From assembly GCF_009905605.1 (NCBI RefSeq), contig NZ_JAAAKZ010000004.1, positions 1 to 64,000 on the forward strand: a stretch of DNA of 64,000 bases, given 5' to 3'. The DNA is from Runella sp. CRIBMP. GTDB lineage: Bacteria; Bacteroidota; Bacteroidia; Cytophagales; Spirosomataceae. Shown here one piece after another: positions 22,899-31,855 of the stretch (position 1 is its first letter; each line of letters begins with the position of its first letter). The notes below the pieces were generated by a model. That model saw only the letters and a program-made list of their open reading frames with translations. It had not been told where the DNA came from and ran no database searches. Position numbers and translations under genes: made by a program.

Positions 22899-24956
22899 AT
22901 GCGAATTAGTAACGAAATAACCGAGCGAATCAAACAAGCCGCCGACATTGTGGAAGTGGTGGGGGATTTTGTGTCTTTGAAAAAAAGAGGGTCCAACTAC
23001 ACTGCCTGTTGTCCGTTTCACAACGAAAAATCACCTTCGTTTAACGTTAATCCCGTTCGTCAGATTTATAAGTGCTTTGGCTGCGGAGCCGCGGGTGATT
23101 CCATCAAGTTTGTGATGGACATTGAGGGTATAAGCTACGGCGAAGCCTTGCGGCATTTGGCCCAAAAATACAATATTGAGGTCGAGGAAGAACAGCAAAC
23201 CCCCGAGGAAGTGCTGCGCCAAAATGAACGCGACAGTCTCTACATCGTCCTGAATTTTGCCCAAAAATACTACCAAAATCTGCTCATGGAGCACGAAGAA
23301 GGGCAGTCTATCGGGTTAAGCTATTTTCGGAATCGTGGTTTCAACGACCCCACTATCAAGTCGTTTGGACTTGGCTATAGTCTTACCGACTGGGACGGAC
23401 TGACCAAAGAGGCCGCCAAAAAAGGCTATAATCCTGAATTGCTCGAAAAGGCGGGCTTGGCCCTGCATAAAGAAGCCGACCCCCAATCCAACCGCGCCAC
23501 GCGCTACTACGACCGTTTCAGGGGACGGGTGATTTTTCCGATTCATAATGTTTCAGGCAAGGTGATTGCCTTTGGCGCACGGATTCTTTCGGCCGACAAG
23601 AGCCAACCCAAATACATCAACTCTCCCGAAACCGACGTCTACCACAAAAGCAAAATCCTGTATGGCATCTATCAGGCCAAAAACGCCATCCGGCAGGAAG
23701 ACGTTTGCTATTTGGTAGAAGGCTACACCGATGTAATTTCGCTGCACCAGGCGGGTATTCAAAACGTGGCGGCATCTTCGGGTACATCGCTGACGGAAGA
23801 GCAAATCAAGCTGATTGCGCGTTTTACCAATAATATTACGATTCTTTACGATGGCGATGCCGCGGGTATCAAAGCGGCCCTGCGCGGACTTGATATGGTG
23901 CTTGAAGAAGGGCTGAATGTAAGCCTCGTGACCTTGCCCGATGGCGAAGACCCCGACAGCTACGTGTATAAAGTGGGAGCAGAGGGCTTCAAAAAACACG
24001 TTCAGCAGGCTACGAAAGACTTTATTACCTTCAAAACCGAAATGCTTTTGAAGGATGCAGGCGATAATCCGTTTAAGCGAGCCGAAGCCATCAATGAAAT
24101 TGTGACGAGTATTACCAAAATTTCGGACCCGATAAAGCGCCAGATTTTCTTCAAACGCACCGCCGATTTGATGAAAATGGACGAGCAAACGCTCATTTCG
24201 GAAGGCAATAAACACCTGCGCCGGCGGGAAGATAAAGCTGCCGAAAAGCCCGCGCAGTCCAAGCCGAAAGACCGCTTTAGAGAACGGCCACAGGAGCCTG
24301 CGGATATCCACTTTTCGGATAATTTTATCGAAGAAGAATTCGGAATCTTGGTGGAAGACTCTGTTCCCAATTCCGTGCCCGATGTAGCACCTAGGCACGA
24401 ACCGCCTACGGATTTGTTCAAGCAAAGACTGTATTTTCAGGAACAGGCATTTGTCAAATTGCTGATTTTGCACGGACAAACGGAGCTGGAGACAGGCATT
24501 TCGCTGTGTCGGTATTTACTCCATGAGATTGGGGAAATATCATTTGAAAATCAGCTGTTTGACTTGGTCCTAAATATCTTCCGTCAGCGGTTCGGTTTGG
24601 GAGAAATTCCTTCGACCGATTATTTTCTTTCGCACATCGACCCTGATATACAGCGTTTTTCAATTGACTTATGCACCAGTAAGCACCATTTGAGCGAGAA
24701 TTGGGAAAAGCACGATATTGTAGTTCCGACCGACGAAGAGCTTCTCCACGAAATCGCCTTTAAAAAAATCCTTCGCCTTAAAATGGCATATTCGGCCACT
24801 AAGATGAAGGATTTATTAAATCAGATGGGAAAAATAACGGGGAACTCTGACGAAGAATTTGCCCAAATTATGGAAGTCCAACGTCAGTATAAATTTTACA
24901 AAAATATCAACGACTTGGCCGCCAAAGAACTCGGTACGGTGGTGCCGGGGTATTAG
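22899..24956 (+). CDS. dnaG: DNA primase
   Basis: 685 residues. N-terminal CHC2 zinc finger (Cys38, His41, Cys59, Cys62: CCPFH and KCFGC), catalytic core with the TOPRIM Glu in LVEGYTDV and Asp pair in YDGDAAG, then a basic/Pro-rich linker (about residues 445-490) and a divergent C-terminal helicase-binding region. It makes RNA primers at replication forks with DnaB. It has its own promoter immediately upstream and is convergent with the kinase gene, only 7 bp apart. Confidence 0.96.
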   Translation: MRISNEITERIKQAADIVEVVGDFVSLKKRGSNYTACCPFHNEKSPSFNVNPVRQIYKCFGCGAAGDSIKFVMDIEGISYGEALRHLAQKYNIEVEEEQQTPEEVLRQNERDSLYIVLNFAQKYYQNLLMEHEEGQSIGLSYFRNRGFNDPTIKSFGLGYSLTDWDGLTKEAAKKGYNPELLEKAGLALHKEADPQSNRATRYYDRFRGRVIFPIHNVSGKVIAFGARILSADKSQPKYINSPETDVYHKSKILYGIYQAKNAIRQEDVCYLVEGYTDVISLHQAGIQNVAASSGTSLTEEQIKLIARFTNNITILYDGDAAGIKAALRGLDMVLEEGLNVSLVTLPDGEDPDSYVYKVGAEGFKKHVQQATKDFITFKTEMLLKDAGDNPFKRAEAINEIVTSITKISDPIKRQIFFKRTADLMKMDEQTLISEGNKHLRRREDKAAEKPAQSKPKDRFRERPQEPADIHFSDNFIEEEFGILVEDSVPNSVPDVAPRHEPPTDLFKQRLYFQEQAFVKLLILHGQTELETGISLCRYLLHEIGEISFENQLFDLVLNIFRQRFGLGEIPSTDYFLSHIDPDIQRFSIDLCTSKHHLSENWEKHDIVVPTDEELLHEIAFKKILRLKMAYSATKMKDLLNQMGKITGNSDEEFAQIMEVQRQYKFYKNINDLAAKELGTVVPGY

Positions 24957-24963
24957 CTTTTTC

Positions 24964-25947
24964 TTATGAACGCATGATTAAATCGTAGGCCGTTTCGAGC
25001 AATTCTTCTTTGTCCAACAAACTCAAAGACAGCGGCAACTGCGCCAATCCGATGAGTCGACGCATGATTTCAACGCCCGTAAATTGGTCGACCAATTGCG
25101 GGTTTTTGATTTCTCCGTAGGCCTGATACACCTTGCGGATGGTTCCTTCGGGTTGTTTGGCCATCATGAGGTGGGCCGTCATCACGCCCAAATCAAATTC
25201 AGGGCATCCATAAAAACAAAATTCAGGGTCGATGACTTTGAGGCCATACGTGGTTTTGAGCCAGCTACCTGGGTAAAAATCTCCGTGCAACAAACAGCGT
25301 CCGTCTGAGAGGTACACCATGCCCAATTCCCTGACTTTTTGTTTCAATTTTGTGTCGATTTTGTAGCCCATCGAAATCATTTGTAGCCCGCTAGAGATGG
25401 TGTCAAGGTCGAAGCCGTTGTTTTCTATCAGTGGATAATTAAAAATGTGTTCGTGGTTCAGCCCCCGCATCTCACGGTTGGCAAAAGACTCATCAATCGT
25501 TTCTTGCCACGTGAGGCGGTGGAGCATGGCGAGATAATGCGCCAAGGCTTCCGCTTCGGTCATGGAGAGCTGTTGGTTAGGTTGGTACAAAAAAGTATAG
25601 TCGCTCGCGGTGCCTAAGTCTTCCAATACCAGAATATTGGCATCGATATCTATGCCAATCAATTGAGGCATAAATTCGTTGATACTGGCAAAGGGTTGAA
25701 TCTTTTCATAAAACCGTCCTTCGGTCACAGCGCGGTTGGCAGGTGCGGCGATTTGTGGATATTTTTCCACGTACGGCCGAGACTGTTTTATGATGAGCGT
25801 ACGGTCGTGAGTGCGTACCCGCAAGGTATAATTCATGTTTCCTTCGCCGGGTTTTTCTAAAATCAATACTTGCTCGTGTTGTTTGAGCCAATTCTTACTT
25901 TTCAGATAGTCTTCGAGGAGGTGTGGTTGAGTGATGTCTAAGTGCAT
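24964..25947 (-). CDS. APH-fold kinase, methylthioribose-kinase-like
   Basis: 327 residues from the ATG at 25947; the 24 codons upstream in frame look like leader sequence and I exclude them. The aminoglycoside-phosphotransferase fold is shown by LLHGDFYPGSWL (Brenner-type motif) and VIDPEFCFYGCPEFDLGV. The last motif, DPEF-FYG, and Ser in place of the usual Asn after HGD are characteristic of methylthioribose kinases, which act in methionine salvage. No other salvage gene is in the window, so the substrate remains a guess. Cytosolic. Convergent with dnaG. Confidence 0.75.
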   Translation of the reverse strand: MHLDITQPHLLEDYLKSKNWLKQHEQVLILEKPGEGNMNYTLRVRTHDRTLIIKQSRPYVEKYPQIAAPANRAVTEGRFYEKIQPFASINEFMPQLIGIDIDANILVLEDLGTASDYTFLYQPNQQLSMTEAEALAHYLAMLHRLTWQETIDESFANREMRGLNHEHIFNYPLIENNGFDLDTISSGLQMISMGYKIDTKLKQKVRELGMVYLSDGRCLLHGDFYPGSWLKTTYGLKVIDPEFCFYGCPEFDLGVMTAHLMMAKQPEGTIRKVYQAYGEIKNPQLVDQFTGVEIMRRLIGLAQLPLSLSLLDKEELLETAYDLIMRS

Positions 25948-26280
25948 ATTGAGGAATGAATAGGATTCGTGCTGAATGTTTTGAAATGTTACTATGATTG
26001 TTTTTACACAAAAAACCATAAACGGAAGTTAGTGAGTATAAATTATTTACCATAAAAAAATAATACCAGTAATGCGGCTCCCCAGCGCTGAACCCTTACA
26101 AGTATAAAACATTAGGAATGAGTTTGTTCTGGTAATGATATACGTTTAAAACGCAAATTGCCCTTTTTTACTAAAAAAATGTTTGCCACAATCGTTTCCT
26201 GTTTGCTTATTTGCAACCCCAAAAAAGGAGTACTGGTAGCGTTTGAATGCGATTTACCGTCATAAATACGAACTAATTCA
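25948..26280. other. 333-bp divergent promoter region (kinase / tex), no gene seen
   Basis: AT-rich spacer between the divergent kinase and tex genes. I found no coding frame, hairpin or convincing TAnnTTTG box; only a near match TACGTTTA around 26151-26158. Confidence 0.4.
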
Positions 26281-28401
26281 ATGACAGCATCCCAATTTAT
26301 TGCTCCTATTGTAGGAGTCAGTGAGCGTCAGGCCCACAACACGATTACATTATTTGATGAAGGAGCCACGGTCCCGTTCATTGCGCGTTACCGTAAAGAA
26401 ATGACCGGACAACTTGACGAAGTCCAAATCAACGCCATTAAAGAGCAATATCAGAAATTTCAGGAGGTTTTGAAGCGCCGAGAGGCCATGTTGAAGAGCA
26501 TCGAAGAGCAGGGGAAACTCACGCCCGAACTGCGCAAACGTCTCGAAGAAACCTACGTTATGCAAACGTTGGAAGATATTTATTTGCCTTACAAACAAAA
26601 GCGTAAAACCCGTGCTTCGATGGCCATTGAAAAAGGCCTTGAACCCTTGGCACAGGTGATTTTTGCGGGAAAAGAAGCCAATCCTGAGCGCAAAGCCGAG
26701 CAGTTCTTGAACGATAAAGTTACCACCATCGACGACGCCTTGCAGGGCGCGCGGGATATTATGGCCGAGTGGATGTCTGAAAATGTGGATGCCCGAAATA
26801 AAATTCGTTATGCTTTTGAACGTACGGCGCAAGTTTCGTCTAAAGTAAAGAAAAACAAGCAAGAAGAAGGGGCAAAATACCGTGATTATTTTGATTTCAG
26901 CGAGCCGCTCAACAAAATTCCGTCGCACCGATTGTTGGCACTGCGTCGCGGCGAAGAAGAGGGTTTTTTGAGCGTAGATATTTCGCCCGATGAAGAAATG
27001 GCCATCGACCTTCTCGACCGCCTGTTTATCAAGGGGTTGCCCGCCTGCAAAGACCAACTGGAACTCACGGTTTCGGACGCTTACAAACGCCTTTTGAAGC
27101 CCGGCATCGAAACCGAATTTGCCAATAACTCAAAAGAAAAAGCCGACCGCTACGCCATTCAGGTCTTCACCGAAAACCTGCGTCAATTGCTGTTGGCGTC
27201 GCCTTTGGGCCAGAAACGGGTGTTGGCCATTGACCCAGGATACCGCACGGGCTGCAAAGTTGTATGCTTGGATTCGCAGGGAAATCTTTTGGCTGATACC
27301 GTTATTTATCCGTTCGACAAAGCGATGGAAGCGGAAGCTACCGTTAAAAGTTACCTCCAAAAATACCAAATTGACGCCATCGCCATCGGAAATGGCACCG
27401 CTGGCCGCGAAACCGAAGATTTTATTAAAAGAATCATCGCTGCCCAATCTTCCGAGAAAACCGTAGGGTTATTTATGGTTTCGGAGCAAGGCGCTTCCAT
27501 CTATTCCGCCTCTGACGTAGCGCGGGAGGAATTTCCGACCAAGGACGTCACCGTTCGCGGGGCCATTTCCATTGGTCGCCGATTGATGGACCCCTTGGCT
27601 GAATTGGTGAAAATCGACCCCAAATCCATCGGTGTGGGCCAATACCAACACGATGTGGATCAGGGAATGCTCAAAACGGCACTGGATACCGTGGTAGAAA
27701 GTTGCGTAAACTCCGTAGGGGTCAACCTCAACACTGCCAGTAAACATTTGTTGCAATACGTCTCGGGTTTGGGGGCATCTTTAGCAAAAAATATTGTGGA
27801 ATACCGCGCCCAAAATGGTGATTTTAAATCCCGTCAGCAGTTGATGAAAGTGCCGCGTTTGGGTGGTAAAGCTTTTGAACAGTGCGCTGGTTTTTTGCGC
27901 ATCGAAAATGCTGCTAATCCGTTGGACAATAGTGCTGTACACCCCGAAAGTTACCCCGTGGTGGAAAAAATGGCCAAAGATTTGGGCACCAACGTGGCCG
28001 AATTGATGAAGAAGCCCGAACTTCGCCGTCAAATCAACCCGCAGAAATATGTAGGCGAAACCGTCGGTTTGCTGACGTTGCAGGACATTCTCAAAGAATT
28101 GGAAAAACCCTCCCGCGACCCACGCGAAGCCATCACCGCCTTTGAGTTTGACAGCCGCGTGCGCAAACCCGAAGACTTGCACGAAGGGATGATTTTGCCC
28201 GGTATTGTCACCAACATTACTGCTTTTGGCGCATTTGTGGATATTGGCGTCAAGCAAGACGGCTTGGTTCACGTCTCCCAAATGGCAAATCGTTTCATCA
28301 AAGACCCCAATGAGGTGGTCAAACTACAACAACACGTCACGGTCAAAGTGGTGGAAGTAGACTTGTCGCGGAAACGGATTGCGTTGACGATGAAATTTTA
28401 G
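26281..28401 (+). CDS. tex: Tex-family RNA-binding transcription accessory protein
   Basis: 706 residues. Domains in order: Tex N-terminal helical domain (VPFIARYRKEMTG), YqgF/RNase-H-like domain (RVLAIDPGYRTGCKV, about residue 315), helix-hairpin-helix (VNLNTASKHLLQYVSGLG, then a second around PRLGGKAFEQCAGFLRI), and a C-terminal S1 domain (GMILPGIVTNITAFGAFVDIG). Cytosolic nucleic-acid-binding protein linked in other bacteria to transcription and translation accuracy. Monocistronic; a hairpin overlapping the end of the convergent DinB gene can terminate it. Confidence 0.95.
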   Translation: MTASQFIAPIVGVSERQAHNTITLFDEGATVPFIARYRKEMTGQLDEVQINAIKEQYQKFQEVLKRREAMLKSIEEQGKLTPELRKRLEETYVMQTLEDIYLPYKQKRKTRASMAIEKGLEPLAQVIFAGKEANPERKAEQFLNDKVTTIDDALQGARDIMAEWMSENVDARNKIRYAFERTAQVSSKVKKNKQEEGAKYRDYFDFSEPLNKIPSHRLLALRRGEEEGFLSVDISPDEEMAIDLLDRLFIKGLPACKDQLELTVSDAYKRLLKPGIETEFANNSKEKADRYAIQVFTENLRQLLLASPLGQKRVLAIDPGYRTGCKVVCLDSQGNLLADTVIYPFDKAMEAEATVKSYLQKYQIDAIAIGNGTAGRETEDFIKRIIAAQSSEKTVGLFMVSEQGASIYSASDVAREEFPTKDVTVRGAISIGRRLMDPLAELVKIDPKSIGVGQYQHDVDQGMLKTALDTVVESCVNSVGVNLNTASKHLLQYVSGLGASLAKNIVEYRAQNGDFKSRQQLMKVPRLGGKAFEQCAGFLRIENAANPLDNSAVHPESYPVVEKMAKDLGTNVAELMKKPELRRQINPQKYVGETVGLLTLQDILKELEKPSRDPREAITAFEFDSRVRKPEDLHEGMILPGIVTNITAFGAFVDIGVKQDGLVHVSQMANRFIKDPNEVVKLQQHVTVKVVEVDLSRKRIALTMKF

Positions 28402-28408
28402 TTGTTTA

Positions 28409-28451
28409 CGTCGGTGAGGGCTGGGCGCCCCCGTTCAAAACCTCGCCGACG
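28409..28451 (+). terminator. Terminator of tex overlapping the convergent DinB gene
   Basis: CGTCGGTGAGG (28409-28419) pairs with CCTCGCCGACG (28441-28451), 11 bp with one T-G wobble, followed by TTTTCTC. The right arm lies in the last codons of the DinB-like gene. Confidence 0.65.
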
Positions 28452-29007
28452 TTTTCTCAGCCATGTTCCGCATAGCCTGCCTGATATGCCGTTCATCATG
28501 GGCGATGATAAATTGGAATACATCACCCAGCTTTAGCGTGATAAAACGCGCAATGGAAATGGGAATTCGAATGGAGTTCAGGTCAGCTGAACGAGCTTCT
28601 TTTAGAAAAATTAGCAAATTTTCCTGTTGCTGAATGAATTCGGCCACTACCGCATAAGCATCTAAGTCGGGTGCGGGAATGTGCCCTTTAAACGCTTTGT
28701 ATTTCTTTTTGCCCGTTTCGGGGTCCATCATTTTGATGAAATAAGCCCCAAGCCAAGAACTTTTAAAGGTGTCTTTGGGTGGCAAGTGAACGTTTTTTGC
28801 AATCCCTTGCTGAATTTTTGGCAGATAATAGTGCCCGTAACTATTGAGGTGGTCAAGACACTGCGCGATGCTCCAGCCACCGTTGGAGGCGGGCTGGAGC
28901 AAATCGTGCGCGGTCATGTTTTGAAAATGCCGGATAGCCTGCTGTAAGTGGCCATCCACGAGGTGTTCGAGGCTGTTCAATAATTGTTCTTTGGGGAGTG
29001 TTTCCAT
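28435..29007 (-). CDS. DinB-family protein
   Basis: 190 residues from the ATG at 29007 (METLPKEQ...); an earlier in-frame ATG at 29049 adds 14 residues without family features. Four-helix DinB fold with likely metal-binding His in AQCLDHLNSY and HDERHIRQ. Bacillithiol- or mycothiol-dependent transferases are known in this family, but most members, including this one, have no assigned activity. It lies 67 bp downstream of a Crp-type regulator on the same strand, which probably controls it. Confidence 0.82.
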   Translation of the reverse strand: METLPKEQLLNSLEHLVDGHLQQAIRHFQNMTAHDLLQPASNGGWSIAQCLDHLNSYGHYYLPKIQQGIAKNVHLPPKDTFKSSWLGAYFIKMMDPETGKKKYKAFKGHIPAPDLDAYAVVAEFIQQQENLLIFLKEARSADLNSIRIPISIARFITLKLGDVFQFIIAHDERHIRQAMRNMAEKTSARF

Positions 29008-29074
29008 GGCTGTTGTTTTTATGGTCACAAAATTGGGGCGTTTTGCCAAAACAATTATTGGTATTTACCAAGAT

Positions 29075-29662
29075 TTAATCCATTTTCACTTTGTTCATAA
29101 GTTTGCTAAAATTGGTGGCATCCATGCCCAGATAATTGGCCAGATACTTGTGCGGAACCAATTGTAAAATATGAGGACTGCGTTGCAAAAGCCGCCGGAA
29201 ACGTTCTTCGGTACTGAAGCATTGCAATTCAACGAGTCGCTCCAGTACTCCCGTAAGTGCCCCTGTAATGCCCTGTCTGATAAGAAGTTCAATGGAATCG
29301 TGCGATTTCATTAACGTCTGCAAGTCGTGATAAGAAGCCCGTAAAAAGACGGAAGCGGTGAGGGTTTCGTAAGAATAACGCGACGGTTGTTGTAACATCA
29401 GCGCGTCGAGTACCCCGCCAAAAGAAGGGGCATAAGTAAAAACCAGCGTTGCTTCGCGGTGTTGTTCGTCATAATAATAAACGCGCTGTACGCCTTCAAC
29501 CACAAAATACAAATACTTTTCCTTGTCGCCAGCCGACGTAATCACCTCTTTGCGTTTGGCCGAAAAAGGTTTCCAAAGTTTAGAAAAAGCATCCCATTCT
29601 TCCTCCGAAAGCGGCTGAATCGAAAGCGTAAGTTGTTTTAAGGAATCAAAAGCACTTTGCAT
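29075..29662 (-). CDS. Crp/Fnr-family transcriptional regulator
   Basis: 195 residues. N-terminal cyclic-nucleotide-binding beta-roll (KRKEVITSAGDKEKYLYFVVEGVQRVYYY), the long C-helix, and a C-terminal HTH (LVPHKYLANYLGMDATNFSKLMNKV). The Arg and Ser typical of cAMP contacts are not evident, as in most Bacteroidota members of this group. It precedes the DinB gene in the same direction and probably regulates it. Confidence 0.85.
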   Translation of the reverse strand: MQSAFDSLKQLTLSIQPLSEEEWDAFSKLWKPFSAKRKEVITSAGDKEKYLYFVVEGVQRVYYYDEQHREATLVFTYAPSFGGVLDALMLQQPSRYSYETLTASVFLRASYHDLQTLMKSHDSIELLIRQGITGALTGVLERLVELQCFSTEERFRRLLQRSPHILQLVPHKYLANYLGMDATNFSKLMNKVKMD

Positions 29663-29691
29663 GGTTTTAGGGTTGATTTCTACGTAGAAGT

Positions 29692-30819
29692 TCAGGCCGC
29701 CAATTCCTCTTTTTTGGGTTGTTTGGCCATTTCGCCAAAGTACTTATCTTTTAGTTTTAAAATGGGTTTTTCAATATATTCAAAAGAGAGAGCCGCCACG
29801 GCAAAAGTGGCTAAAAAATTTAAACAAACGACCCACAACTCAAATCGGTTGGGGGTTAATCCAAAAGCATTAAGCCCTTTTAAGAGGGCTGAAGCAGCCA
29901 AAAAATGATAAATATAAATCCCGTAGCTGATTTTACCAGTGTAATTAATAAGGGGATGTATACTGATTTTTGTTAACGTTTTGGAGGGATAATAAATGCC
30001 CCACGCAATAAACCAGACGGAAAACAGTGAAACAAACGTTCGTTCGGTAATTCGATAAAGGTTATTGTAAAGTGAGTAATAATTGAAATCTAGCGCATTT
30101 TTCGAAATGTTATAATAGCCGGGCATACTGCATAAATAAAGAAAAATTAATATGCCTAAAAGGGCTTTATTGGCCAATAGCTTCTTTAGTTGGTGGGGGT
30201 GCTTATAATGATAATACGAGATTAGCGCCCCAATGCCAAAACAATCAATGCAACATTCGGTCGTGTAGTGATTATAGGTAAAAGGAAGCTCCAATGAAAA
30301 ATACCAAAGTCGTATGGCCAACCCCGCAATGGACAAAAAAATAAAAAAAAGCTTATGAAAACGATTGGGTATCAGGTAAATAAACAGTGGAAGAAAAATA
30401 TAAAATTGTTCCTGAACTGCCAATGACCACGTTTGGATGTAGTGTATGGGATTGGTAATGGGGTCTTTGTGGTAAGCAATGACGTAGTTTTGCGTAAACG
30501 TTAGAAAATTGATAATGTACTCACGAAAATGATTCCGATTTACAATGACATAAACCAACAGAATCAATAGATAGACGGGCAGCGTTCTCAATAACCGTCG
30601 TGCCAAAAAGCGGCTTGTAGTGTACCAATATGATGTCTTGTTTTCTTTCCCTTTTAACAAAGGCCCTGTCAACAAAAAACCGGAAAGCACAAACGCGATG
30701 GTGCTGCCGAATGGTAAAAAAGCAAAGGGGTTTTCGGCCACCCAGTGGTGCAGCAAGACGATAAAAACAAAAACTACCCTCAATAAGTCTAGGTGTGGAA
30801 AGTACTGACGTTGAGTCAT
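29692..30819 (-). CDS. Membrane acyltransferase (OafA/YrhL-type acyltransferase 3 family)
   Basis: 375 residues with about ten membrane spans. The family's N-terminal part is present: HHWVAENPF (the conserved catalytic-type His), GFLLTGPLLK, and an Arg-rich loop FLARRLLRTLPVYL. These inner-membrane proteins transfer acetyl or other acyl groups to surface or secreted sugars. No polysaccharide cluster surrounds it, so the acceptor is unknown. Its 5' region carries two inverted repeats (30859-30880 and 30906-30943). Confidence 0.88.
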   Translation of the reverse strand: MTQRQYFPHLDLLRVVFVFIVLLHHWVAENPFAFLPFGSTIAFVLSGFLLTGPLLKGKENKTSYWYTTSRFLARRLLRTLPVYLLILLVYVIVNRNHFREYIINFLTFTQNYVIAYHKDPITNPIHYIQTWSLAVQEQFYIFLPLFIYLIPNRFHKLFFIFLSIAGLAIRLWYFSLELPFTYNHYTTECCIDCFGIGALISYYHYKHPHQLKKLLANKALLGILIFLYLCSMPGYYNISKNALDFNYYSLYNNLYRITERTFVSLFSVWFIAWGIYYPSKTLTKISIHPLINYTGKISYGIYIYHFLAASALLKGLNAFGLTPNRFELWVVCLNFLATFAVAALSFEYIEKPILKLKDKYFGEMAKQPKKEELAA

Positions 30820-30858
30820 TTAGAAATGGTGTACGCCCAATGATACTTTGATAACTGT

Positions 30859-30880
30859 CTGTTAACTATAAGATTAACAG
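30859..30880. promoter_or_regulatory. Inverted repeat upstream of the acyltransferase gene
   Basis: CTGTTAA (30859-30865) and TTAACAG (30874-30880), perfect 7-bp arms with an 8-bp spacer, 40-61 bp upstream of the start codon at 30819. Possible operator. Confidence 0.35.
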
Positions 30881-30905
30881 GTACTTGTCAAAAACGGTGT
30901 GGAAA

Positions 30906-30943
30906 TTATATACCAATCGGGGCGTGTATCAATTGGTATATAA
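30906..30943. repeat. Perfect 12-bp inverted repeat upstream of the acyltransferase gene
   Basis: TTATATACCAAT (30906-30917) and ATTGGTATATAA (30932-30943) with a GC-rich 14-bp spacer. No U tract follows, so it is not a simple terminator; operator, processing site or relic of a mobile element are all possible. The remainder of the 332-bp gap 30820-31151 shows nothing else I can support. Confidence 0.6.
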
Positions 30944-31151
30944 CTTTTGCCAAAGGAACTATTTCTAAAAAGAAAAGCCAAGAAAAACTGGAAATAGTTA
31001 TCAAACGGTTGTTCGCCTAAAATGCCGTATGACCCATGGGCTGACTTTTGCGAATATTTACGCAAGAAATTGAGCCTCCGTTGCATAAACGGAGAGTGAA
31101 GAAATAAAAGTATGACTTTTAGTGAGGCCTTCTTATCACAGAATAGGCTGC

Positions 31152-31844
31152 CTAATCAACATCTTTAACGCAGCGAAACCCCACATTGTACCGGCTTATT
31201 TTTTCGGGATGTAAATAATACCGATGCGTAGTACGGGTCAAGGCTTGGTCGTTGAAATTAGAACCGCCGCGCATTACTTTGTAGGTTTCGCCGTACTGTT
31301 CCATGGGAGTGTCATTGCCGGGATAAGGTCTGTACCAGTCGGCGGTCCATTCCCACACACTGCCGGCCATGTCAAAGCAGCCGTAAGGGCTTTCTGGCTT
31401 GGCAATTGAACCGCCTCTCGATGTTTTTTGGTCCCAAACCACAAAAGATTCATCGTAATAATTACCCCACGGGAAAACACGTCCGTCGGTACCCCGCGCG
31501 GCTTTTTCCCATTCTTTTTCGGTAGGTAGGCGTTTTTTTGCCCATTTGGCGTAGGCCGTTGCTTGGTGCCATGTTACGATTGCCGCGTTGTTTTCTCTAC
31601 CCGCTAGAAATTTGAATTCGGGGTCAAATTGGGCAAATTCGGCATTGCTTACTTCGTATTTATCAATAAAGAAGGCGTTGGTTTCGGCCATTTGTTGGGG
31701 GCGCTCGTCGGGGTCGCCGTAGTGGCTACCCATGATAAAAGCGCCAGCAGGTACATACACCATCCCTTTGGGTGGGGTAGGTTGGGCCAACGTTGATTGC
31801 CCGATCACGAAACTGAAGCACAGCGCGTAAATGTATTTTTTCAT
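31152..31844 (-). CDS. Secreted SUMF1/FGE-fold protein without the catalytic cysteines
   Basis: 230 residues from the ATG at 31844, which starts a signal peptide (MKKYIYALCFSFVIGQSTLAQ); an alternative ATG at 31862 overlaps the preceding gene by 7 bp. The formylglycine-generating-enzyme fold is clear: MVYVPAGAFIMGS, FFIDKYEVSNAEF, KRLPTEKEWEKAARG, FPWGN, VWEWTADW, VMRGGSN, GFRC. The two Cys that form the FGE active site before the CAAR-type motif are absent (GGSNFNDQALTRTTHRYY), so sulfatase activation is unlikely. Probably a binding or accessory domain protein. Last of three genes transcribed together. Confidence 0.85.
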   Translation of the reverse strand: MKKYIYALCFSFVIGQSTLAQPTPPKGMVYVPAGAFIMGSHYGDPDERPQQMAETNAFFIDKYEVSNAEFAQFDPEFKFLAGRENNAAIVTWHQATAYAKWAKKRLPTEKEWEKAARGTDGRVFPWGNYYDESFVVWDQKTSRGGSIAKPESPYGCFDMAGSVWEWTADWYRPYPGNDTPMEQYGETYKVMRGGSNFNDQALTRTTHRYYLHPEKISRYNVGFRCVKDVD

Positions 31845-31855
31845 CTTTGATTTCT

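Noticed and set aside
23553-24479. 308-codon minus-strand open frame
   Set aside because: Antisense of dnaG; Phe/His-rich composition typical of shadow frames.
30874-31086. 70-codon minus-strand frame upstream of the acyltransferase gene
   Set aside because: It runs across the two inverted repeats and has no protein-like pattern; more likely chance.
31152-31844. Functional formylglycine-generating enzyme
   Set aside because: The fold is present but both active-site cysteines are missing and no sulfatase gene is nearby.
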